Assembly: GCA_001830045.1 (NCBI GenBank)
Contig: MIDA01000083.1
Span: forward strand, 1 to 32,411
Origin: Tenericutes bacterium RIFOXYA12_FULL_35_10
Lineage (GTDB): Bacteria > Bacillota_I > Bacilli_A > Acholeplasmatales > Acholeplasmataceae
Length of the DNA stretch: 32,411 nt
Direction of reading: 5' to 3'
Under the pieces are notes generated by a model. The model was not told where the DNA came from. It was given only the letters and a program-made list of their open reading frames with translations, and did not search any database. Position 1 is the first letter of the stretch, and every line of letters starts with the position of its first letter. Of the stretch, positions 24,487-32,411 are shown piece by piece. The translations under genes and the position numbers were made by a program.

Positions 24487-25630
24487 ATGAGATGTGTTCC
24501 ATCAGAAGGTTTTACTTGATAGAACGTTGGCTCATAGCCAATCTTTTTTGTATAAACATCCGTTACATCATCAATGACTTGATCTAAAATGTCCGTTGGG
24601 ATGATGGATACAACACAACCTCCAAACCCTGCACCAGTCATTCTAGCACCCACTGCACCTGCATCAAGGAGTGCTTGTTGCAGTGTGTCTAGCTCAACAC
24701 CTGTCACTTCATAATCATCTTTGAGTGATTGATGTGACTGATTCATCAGTTTAGCAAACGTGATTAAATCGTGTTGTTTAAGTGCTTTTGCTGATTCGAT
24801 GGTTCTTGTTTGTTCTGTTATGACATGTTTTGTTCGCTTAAAGATTAAAGGATCTAAAAGGGTTGAGATCTTATTAAGATCATTTTCTTGAAGTTCACAA
24901 AGATAGTTGATGGAATACGCTTTTTGAAGTGTTGAAAGCGATGTTTGACATTCACTAAACCGTTCATTATATTTTGAATCTGCTAACCCTCTTTTTTTGT
25001 TGGTATTGACGATGAGTAGCGAATAATTATTAAGTTCTAAGGGGATTTGTTCATACGCTAGGGTATCTGTATTCAGTAAGAGTGCATGATTTTCTTTACC
25101 AGCAACGACTGCAAACTGATCCATAATGCCTGAATTAACACCAACATACTTATTTTCAGCGTATTTACCAAGGCGTGCTTTATCTTCTAAGGAGATATTT
25201 AAATGAAACAAATGATCTAATAGGGTGATGATAAGCATCTCTAAAGATGCAGAAGAAGAAAGACCTGCAGATAATGGCATGGTAGTTGTCATGTATAAAT
25301 CAATACCAAAAGGAATATCATAACCATGTTTCATCAATGCATGAATGGATCCTTTAATGTAGTTTGCCCAAGCATGATGAGGATCTTTTTCTAAATGATC
25401 CATTGAAAATGAATAGATCTCCTTAGTAAATGGTTCTGAATAAACATAAATCATGCGATCTTCTCTTTTACCAGCGATCCCGTACGTGCCATCAGAAAGT
25501 GCACACGGAAAAACAAATCCACCGTTATAGTCAATGTGTTCACCGATGAGATTAACTCTACCCGGTGAGAAGAAAGAGATACCGTCTTCACGGTTAAAGA
25601 GATTTTTAAAGTTTTCTATGAGTTTTGTTT

Positions 25631-25634
<4 letters not shown>
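24483..25634 (-). CDS. galK: Galactokinase
   Basis: A 383-residue GHMP kinase that phosphorylates galactose to galactose-1-phosphate. The galactokinase signature SPGRVNLIGEHIDYNGG is at 23-39, the ATP loop LSAGLSSSAS at 121-130, the catalytic Asp in SGIMDQFA, and the C-terminal GHMP motif TGAGFGGCVVS near 335. Length is typical. Its start overlaps the galT stop by 4 nt, so the genes are coupled. Its stop shares the TTAA palindrome with the stop of the opposing E2-like gene, leaving no room for a terminator. Confidence 0.96.
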
Positions 25635-28143
<2,509 letters not shown>

Positions 28144-28220
28144 AATTTTTATAAAAAATAAAAAAGGATAAAAAGTGTTTATGATACAATAGAACTAACA
28201 AAAACGGAGAGTTTAAACAG

Positions 28221-28715
28221 ATGAAAATATCACGCTATGAAATCTATCACGAACAAAAAGAAGAGAAATTAAAAAAGCTTTATGACATGATTGGTTTTCC
28301 CTTAAAAGATGAAGCTATTGCATTAACTGCCATTACATGTTCAAATTTTGCTAAAGAATATAATGACTGCGGAAAAGACAAAATTTATGAACATGATGGA
28401 TTAGCTGTTGTGGGTGATGCCATTTTAAAAACCATTTTATCGATTGCATTTTTTACACCTGCCATGACTGAAGGCGATTTAACATCCATTAAACAAGGAA
28501 TGGAAAATAATGCAACCCTTCAGGAATTAGGTATGAAACTTGAATTACCCGAAATCTTATTTTATTCGAATACCGATTTACAAGGTAAAAAGAAAATAGC
28601 AACCGCTGTTGAAGCCATCATTGGAGCTATCTATTTTAGTCATGGGTTTGATGCGTGTCATACGTTTATTCATGAGAAAATCATGCCACTCATCAACGTT
28701 TCATGTGATCATTAA
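28221..28715 (+). CDS. RNase III-domain protein with altered active site, no dsRBD
   Basis: A 164-residue protein that is one RNase III domain. AITCSNFAKEY (37-47) matches the THSSYANE helix, HDGLAVVGDAIL (58-69) matches the ERLEFLGDAVL signature, and VEAIIGAIYFSHGF (130-143) matches the EALIGAIYLD signature. Of the four acidic residues that bind metal in E. coli RNase III (E38, D45, D114, E117), D66 and E131 are kept. The first Glu is Asp59 and the third is Thr128, while E41 is Ala62. No double-stranded RNA binding domain follows, as in Mini-III. Either an unusual nuclease or an RNA-binding relative. It heads a + strand operon; TACAAT at 28185-28190 is a likely -10. Confidence 0.75.
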   Translation: MKISRYEIYHEQKEEKLKKLYDMIGFPLKDEAIALTAITCSNFAKEYNDCGKDKIYEHDGLAVVGDAILKTILSIAFFTPAMTEGDLTSIKQGMENNATLQELGMKLELPEILFYSNTDLQGKKKIATAVEAIIGAIYFSHGFDACHTFIHEKIMPLINVSCDH

Positions 28716-28735
28716 AAAGAAGAAGGAACGAATCT

Positions 28736-28987
28736 ATGAATCTCATCATTATATTTGGTCCACATGCAGTCGGCAAAATGACGGTAGGACAACACTTATC
28801 AGAGTTAACAGGTATACCTTTATTTCATAATCATGAAAGTATAGAACTTGCGTTAAGACTTCTGCCAAATGATGGAAAATCATGGGGGGGCTTAAGTAAC
28901 GACATACGTGATGTCGTTTTCAAACACGTTTCAAAAGCCCATCAAAAAGGACTTATTTTTACGTTTATGTGGGCGCTTGAGAAATGA
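28736..28987 (+). CDS. P-loop kinase/ATPase, N-terminal part (split gene)
   Basis: An 83-residue N-terminal half of a small AAA-type P-loop protein: MNLIIIFGPHAVGKMTVGQ with the Walker A GPHAVGKMT (8-16), then HNHESIELALRLL and GLIFTFMWALEK. Homologous proteins of this kind are about 180-190 residues and continue past WAL into a second half that here lies in the next frame. It ends at TGA 28985-28987, overlapping ATG 28984 of that second half. GAAGGA upstream supports the start. Alone it lacks the rest of the nucleotide-binding lid. Confidence 0.75.
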   Translation: MNLIIIFGPHAVGKMTVGQHLSELTGIPLFHNHESIELALRLLPNDGKSWGGLSNDIRDVVFKHVSKAHQKGLIFTFMWALEK

Positions 28988-29295
28988 GTGACCATGATTA
29001 TATAAAGAAACTAGAAACAATGTTTAAAGAAGAAGGATTTAAGGTTTATTATGTTGAACTTTATGCAGATAAAGACATGAGATTAGAACGCAATAAATCA
29101 GAGAATCGCCTTCAACATAAACCTTCAAAAAGAAATATAAGTGAAAGTGAAGCACGGTTTATCAGATTAGAAGAAAAGTATCGCCTTAATTCATATGAAG
29201 GCGAAATCAAAAAAGAAAACTATATAAAAATGGATAATACACATTTAACTCCTTTAGAGGTTGCATTAATGATCAAGGATACATTTAACCTATGA
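28984..29295 (+). CDS. P-loop kinase/ATPase, C-terminal part (split gene)
   Basis: A 103-residue frame beginning MSDHDYIKKLE and containing VYYVELYADKDMRLERNKSENR, the KPSKRNISESEARF lid and EEKYRLNSYEGE. These are the segments that follow the N-terminal half in full-length relatives. It is one base behind the first frame, joined by the overlap AATGA. It has no ribosome site of its own, so it needs termination-reinitiation, a -1 shift, or is the product of a one-base deletion. Its stop overlaps the DUF5131 start by 4 nt. Confidence 0.7.
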   Translation: MSDHDYIKKLETMFKEEGFKVYYVELYADKDMRLERNKSENRLQHKPSKRNISESEARFIRLEEKYRLNSYEGEIKKENYIKMDNTHLTPLEVALMIKDTFNL

Positions 29296-30011
29296 AAACA
29301 ACCGTATGGAATCCAGTGCGTGGATGTCATAAAATCTCTTCGGGATGTAAGCATTGTTACATCGCATTAGGTGATCAAAAAAAAGGACGTGATTTCAATC
29401 ACATTGAATTGACGTCGCAATACGATAGAATTATTCGAAAGAATAAAAAAGGGGAGTATGTCATTCCCTCAAATACATTGGTCTACACCTGTTTTTCGAG
29501 CGACTTTTTTCTTGAAGAACTCGATAACTATCGTCATGATTGGTGGGCTATGATCAAAGAAAGAAACGATCTTTCGTTTTTATGTTTAACAAAACGTATT
29601 GATCGAATCGATCATGCTTTACCCCTTGATTTTCCGCTTGGTTATGAGCATTTTACAATAGGCGTTTCGGTAGAAAACCAATCCATGGCTGACTATCGAT
29701 TACCCTTCTTATTAAGAAGTTCATTTCAGCATAAACTGATTGTCTGTCAACCTCTTTTAGACTACATCAATCTTGATGCATACTTAGCTGGAATTGAAGC
29801 TGTGGTAGTTGGTGGAGAAGCTGGTAAAGAGGGAAGAGAGATGGATTATGCATGGGTGCTTAAAATCAGAGATACATGCATTAAGCATCGGGTTTCATTT
29901 TCATTTAGGCAAACATCTTCAAACTTCATCAAAGATGGCATTACCCATCATATTCCTTGGAGAATGCTTTCTTCAATGGCTAAATCTTTTGATTTAGATG
30001 TGACATTTTAA
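29292..30011 (+). CDS. DUF5131 (phage Gp37/Gp68-like) protein
   Basis: A 239-residue protein that starts with TTVWNPVRGCHKISSGCKHCY, the DUF5131 opening, with Cys12, Cys19 and Cys22 in a pattern that may bind an iron-sulfur cluster as in related radical-SAM-like proteins. FLCLTKRIDRI, TIGVSVENQSMADYRLPFLL, QPLLDYINL and VVVGGEAGKEGREMDYAWV are the family's other landmarks. It overlaps the preceding kinase fragment by ATGA. The family has no proven reaction and often occurs in phages and accessory operons. Length is normal. Confidence 0.85.
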   Translation: MKTTVWNPVRGCHKISSGCKHCYIALGDQKKGRDFNHIELTSQYDRIIRKNKKGEYVIPSNTLVYTCFSSDFFLEELDNYRHDWWAMIKERNDLSFLCLTKRIDRIDHALPLDFPLGYEHFTIGVSVENQSMADYRLPFLLRSSFQHKLIVCQPLLDYINLDAYLAGIEAVVVGGEAGKEGREMDYAWVLKIRDTCIKHRVSFSFRQTSSNFIKDGITHHIPWRMLSSMAKSFDLDVTF

Positions 30012-30015
30012 ACAA

Positions 30016-30036
30016 AAAAGGGACTGAGTCCCTTTT
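30016..30036. terminator. Bidirectional terminator
   Basis: AAAAGGGAC (30016-30024) and GTCCCTTTT (30028-30036) around TGA, between convergent DUF5131 and GH16 genes. Confidence 0.9.
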
Positions 30037-30043
30037 ACGTTGT

Positions 30044-30754
30044 TTACTGTTCAATTTTAATGGATTCAATGACCATTTCATAAGGTAGGTCTTCATCATG
30101 AATAGCACCACCATACCAACCACCAACCGCTAAATTGATAATTAAGTAATAAGGATGGTCAAAGGGCCATTCACTCACGGTATCACCAGCTGCTTTATCG
30201 ACTCTAAAGTATTCTTTACCATCGATTTGAAATGATAAATAATCTTTGGTCCAATCAAGAGTGTAATCGTGGAATACATCTGATGCATCTAAGACTTTAA
30301 TTTTCGCACCTTTATCGGTGTTGATCTTATGGTTATAGGTATCTGTATGAATTGCACATGTAATAAGACCTGGTCTATTACCTGCAAATTCTACTAAATC
30401 AATTTCACCACAAAGTGGCCATCTCACTTGATTTTGATCAGTGTTTCCCATGAGCCATAATGCGGGCCATGCACCTTTTCCATGTGGCATTTTTGCCCGA
30501 ATGGTGAGTTTTCCATAAAGGAATTCGAGTTTTCCTTTTGTATTAATTCGTGCAGATTGATACTTGCATGTTTGATCATCTTGATGTAGAGTTGCTTTGA
30601 TATGAAGTTTTCCATCTTTGATGTAAGCATGTGTATCATCTTCAACATAACATTGTGATTCATTATTAGCCCATTTGGTTCCGACTTGATAAGTCCATAC
30701 GTTTGGGTCAGGTTTTCCATTTTTTTTGAATGTTTCATGATAAATCGTTTTCAT
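30044..30754 (-). CDS. GH16 endo-beta-glucanase (laminarinase-like)
   Basis: A 236-residue GH16 enzyme. The catalytic motif EIDLVE is at 117-122 (E117 nucleophile, D119, E122 acid/base, all intact). Other family segments are YQSARINTKGKLEFLYG, AWPALWLMG and the C-terminal PYYLIINLAVGG. Family members of this type cut beta-1,3- or mixed-linkage glucans. There is no signal peptide and no carbohydrate-binding module, so it should act on imported oligosaccharides, or is released by another route. GGAGG lies just before the ATG, and an extended -10 TGATATACT (30785-30777 on the - strand) is its likely promoter. Confidence 0.93.
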   Translation of the reverse strand: MKTIYHETFKKNGKPDPNVWTYQVGTKWANNESQCYVEDDTHAYIKDGKLHIKATLHQDDQTCKYQSARINTKGKLEFLYGKLTIRAKMPHGKGAWPALWLMGNTDQNQVRWPLCGEIDLVEFAGNRPGLITCAIHTDTYNHKINTDKGAKIKVLDASDVFHDYTLDWTKDYLSFQIDGKEYFRVDKAAGDTVSEWPFDHPYYLIINLAVGGWYGGAIHDEDLPYEMVIESIKIEQ

Positions 30755-30776
30755 AATATCCTCCGAATTCTTAGAT

Positions 30777-30785
30777 AGTATATCA
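30777..30785 (-). promoter_or_regulatory. Extended -10 promoter of the GH16 gene
   Basis: On the - strand TGATATACT is an extended -10 element ending about 23 nt before the start codon. No strong -35 is seen. Confidence 0.5.
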
Positions 30786-30868
30786 TATGCGTTTTCAAAT
30801 GTGTTAATATAATTAAGGGAGTTGACTAACTATTAAAAGTCAAGTACTTTTATTAGATAAACAGTAAA

Positions 30869-30899
30869 AACCTCCTATAGCAGATAAAATATGGAGGTT
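30869..30899 (-). terminator. Terminator of the IS110 transposase
   Basis: On the - strand AACCTCC (30899-30893) and GGAGGTT (30875-30869) pair, followed by a T-run at 30870-30866. It lies 54 nt after the transposase stop. Confidence 0.75.
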
Positions 30900-30952
30900 G
30901 GCTTATATTACAGATGACTTTTTTACTTAACCGCCACAGTTTAAGTAATCAG

Positions 30953-32113
30953 TTATTTGAGTTTAGATGAATCGAAATCTTCTTGATGTGTCTCGAGATG
31001 ATGGATCACTCTCACCAACTTTTTAGCGAGATGAACCATCGCGACTCGATGATGTTTTCCCTCTTGTTTCTTCTTGGTGTAATAGTCATAGAAAACTGGA
31101 TTATTGATCATCACCATCATTGAGATATTGATGAGTGTTGCGCGTAGATATTTGCTACCACGTTTAACGAGTTTGCCAGTGGAAGACATTGTACCTGATT
31201 GTTTGATGGTTGAATCAAGGCCAGCATAGGATAACATTTCAGCGGGATTCGAAAATAGAGTGATGTCTCCATATTCACATAAAATGATGGCTGCTGAAAT
31301 GATGCCGATACCCTTAATCGTTTGAATCTTTGTTGGATACTTATCCATTAAAGAAACGATTTGTTTCTCAGTTTCTAAGATATCTAGGTTGAGCTTTTCA
31401 ACATAAGATATGGAAGTCTTCAACTTAAAGAGTTGGTGATCTTGTGTCACACCAATGGTTGATTTCGCGAGTTCCTTCAGCTTAACAAACTTAGGATAAC
31501 TGAATTTACCCTTAGTTCGTCTCCGAAGTTTATCAAAGTGACTATCGGTCATCTTTGCGATTTTATCGGGTGATGAAAATTCCTTTAAGATAAATAAAGT
31601 GGTTTCAGAATAGCCTTGTTCTCGCATAAAAGGCTTGAGTTCGGGAAAGATAACATCTAAGACCTTAGTCATCATGTTGTAATGTTTAGTGCGCATTGAG
31701 ATGAGCTTAAATCGTAACCTAGTCAGTGATTTTAAGGCACTTATATGATAAGATTGATGATGATAGGCTTTGTAGTCTACAGATCTCATATACGTTGAAA
31801 TCATTTGTGCATCTTTCTTATCCGTCTTTGTTTTTCTGAGTGAATGGGCTTCTCCAAACTTCTTCACGAGAAAAGGATTAATCTCCATGAACGAATAGCC
31901 ATGGAGGGTAAGAAATGACTTAAGGTTTTCACCATAATGACCTGTAGCCTCTAAGCCTATTATCATTTCTTGCTTCAAATAGGGTTTAAAATGTCCTAAT
32001 AGTCCATTAAACCCAGACTGACTGTTCTCAAAAGAGAACTGATAATCAACTGTTTCGGTGGCGATGAAACAGTCGTGTTTGTACTTAGCGATATCGATGC
32101 CGATATAGATCAT
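30953..32113 (-). CDS. IS110-family DEDD transposase
   Basis: A 386-residue recombinase. The N-terminal RuvC-like domain carries the DEDD residues D7 (YIGIDIAK), E55 (GLEATGHYG), D98 and D101 (KTDKKDAQ). A coiled-coil-like middle follows, then the Tnp_20 domain with IKGIGIISAAII, SYAGLDS and QSGTMSSTGKLVKRGSKYLR, where S306 is the candidate catalytic serine. Length and motifs are complete, so it may be active. AGGAGGTG lies upstream of the ATG. IS110 proteins use an RNA from the element's own end to choose donor and target DNA, and the 5' flank here is a candidate source. Confidence 0.95.
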   Translation of the reverse strand: MIYIGIDIAKYKHDCFIATETVDYQFSFENSQSGFNGLLGHFKPYLKQEMIIGLEATGHYGENLKSFLTLHGYSFMEINPFLVKKFGEAHSLRKTKTDKKDAQMISTYMRSVDYKAYHHQSYHISALKSLTRLRFKLISMRTKHYNMMTKVLDVIFPELKPFMREQGYSETTLFILKEFSSPDKIAKMTDSHFDKLRRRTKGKFSYPKFVKLKELAKSTIGVTQDHQLFKLKTSISYVEKLNLDILETEKQIVSLMDKYPTKIQTIKGIGIISAAIILCEYGDITLFSNPAEMLSYAGLDSTIKQSGTMSSTGKLVKRGSKYLRATLINISMMVMINNPVFYDYYTKKKQEGKHHRVAMVHLAKKLVRVIHHLETHQEDFDSSKLK

Positions 32114-32145
32114 AAGTACACCTCCTAAAAAGTATTATCGTACAT

Positions 32146-32260
32146 GTGGTAAGTCCAGCCGAGTCTTTATCTCATAATCATGTAAAAAGCGTCTGGCGCT
32201 AACTAACTATTGCTGATTAAAATAAAGACCGTGGTAAGCGTCAACTCCAAACAGTCTTAG
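32146..32260 (-). ncRNA. Candidate IS110 bridge RNA region
   Basis: In the 5' flank of the transposase, GTCTTTAT (32163-32170) and ATAAAGAC (32222-32229) can pair. They enclose an AGCG/CGCT hairpin (32188-32200). GTGGTAAG occurs twice (32146-32153, 32231-32238), one copy just outside each arm. ACAG/CTGT near 32250 forms another small hairpin. Repeats flanking a folded core are expected of an RNA with two DNA-binding loops, but I cannot assign loops or ends. Confidence 0.35.
32216..32244 (-). promoter_or_regulatory. Candidate promoter reading toward the IS110 transposase
   Basis: On the - strand TTGACG (32244-32239) and TTTAAT (32221-32216), five of six matches each, with 17-bp spacing. It would transcribe the folded flank and the transposase gene. 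Confidence 0.45.
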
Positions 32261-32324
32261 CTGTAATAAGATGATGCAAATCCACAGTACATTATTAGTA
32301 TATTAAATTAGACCGAAAGGAGTA

Positions 32325-32371
32325 AAGATTTAAATGAGTCTTAAGTACTAACTTAATACAGTTTAAATCTT
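32325..32371 (+). promoter_or_regulatory. Nested hairpin with possible leader peptide
   Basis: AAGATTTAAA (32325-32334) pairs with TTTAAATCTT (32362-32371). Inside it TTAAGT (32341-32346) pairs with ACTTAA (32351-32356) around ACTA. AAAGGAG at 32316-32322 precedes ATG 32334, which opens the five-codon ORF listed next. The layout resembles leader-peptide attenuators, with the controlled gene beyond the window. Confidence 0.4.
32334..32351 (+). CDS. Possible leader peptide MSLKY
   Basis: The frame is ATG AGT CTT AAG TAC TAA, 11 nt after a good AAAGGAG site and lying across the stem of the nested hairpin. A ribosome on it would open the outer stem. The peptide is too short to judge from composition. 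Confidence 0.25.
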   Translation: MSLKY

Positions 32372-32373
32372 AC

Positions 32374-32411
32374 ATGATTAAAGATGATTCAACTAAAAGA
32401 AATAACAAAAG
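32374..32411 (+). CDS. Possible start of a gene running out of the window
   Basis: ATG 32374 just after the hairpin opens a frame (MIKDDSTKRNNK) that has no stop before the window end. No ribosome site is visible ahead of it, so it is only a possibility. Confidence 0.2.
   Translation, partial: MIKDDSTKRNNK

Larger units (their letters stand above)
30826..32211 (-). mobile_element. IS110-family insertion sequence (boundaries uncertain)
   Basis: It contains a full-length DEDD transposase and non-coding flanks, without terminal inverted repeats, as usual for IS110. ACTAACTATT occurs at 30825-30834 and again at 32202-32211, and I use it as a provisional pair of ends. The 5' end could lie further out, between about 32260 and 32320, because structured sequence extends beyond this point. 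Confidence 0.6.

Noticed and set aside
28985-28987. TGA read as tryptophan joining the kinase halves
   Set aside because: The halves are in different frames, so recoding would not join them, and TGA is a normal stop for many genes here.

Overview
The window is low-GC bacterial DNA using the standard code: many genes end in TGA and are followed at once by a well-placed start. Short Shine-Dalgarno sites, TTGACA/TATAAT promoters, class II GalT, a stand-alone E2 acyltransferase and plant/algal polysaccharide genes suggest a low-GC Firmicute or a Mollicutes relative that keeps the standard code (Acholeplasma- or Izemoplasma-like). That placement is inference; there is no rRNA or tRNA here to confirm it.

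Region 1 (1-10931, all + strand) is an L-rhamnoside utilisation locus. It holds the 3' end of a multi-module lectin-like protein, a trehalase-fold (GH37-like) glycosidase overlapping by ATGA a GH106-like alpha-L-rhamnosidase, a LacI-type regulator, then rhaA, a two-domain rhaD and rhaB. The glycosidases should release rhamnose. RhaA, RhaB and RhaD would convert it to rhamnulose, rhamnulose-1-phosphate, and finally dihydroxyacetone phosphate plus lactaldehyde. No transporter or mutarotase lies in the window.

Region 2 (11316-13655) is a TetR regulator divergent from a two-gene ABC exporter. Region 3 (13.66-18.15 kb) is an accessory patch: a lipoprotein, a GNAT acetyltransferase, an AbiEi/AbiEii type IV toxin-antitoxin pair with two phased inverted repeats, and a small membrane protein. 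Two different duplicated segments are interleaved here in the order A-B-A-B, one of them a C-terminal gene remnant. This suggests an old tandem duplication with AbiE sitting between the copies.

Region 4 (18.05-24.49 kb) has a PadR/NAD(P)-binding protein operon with a perfect promoter and an operator-like palindrome, a DUF1232 protein, a membrane PAS-PAS-GGDEF-HD-GYP cyclic-di-GMP protein, a methyltransferase, a CPBP protease and a stand-alone E2 acyltransferase. Region 5 (24.48-28.08 kb, - strand) is a galR-galT-galK operon with a palindromic operator over its promoter. Region 6 (28.22-30.01 kb) is a + strand operon of an RNase III-like protein with altered active-site residues, a P-loop kinase broken into two frames, and a DUF5131 protein. 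Region 7 is a cytoplasmic GH16 glucanase and an IS110-family transposase whose 5' flank contains folded, repeated sequence that could be its bridge RNA. The window ends with a nested hairpin holding a five-codon ORF.

I found no CRISPR array, prophage or rRNA/tRNA gene. The strongest leads are the AbiE control region, the tandem RhaD with a dead second domain, the split kinase/RNase III-like/DUF5131 operon, and the IS110 flank.
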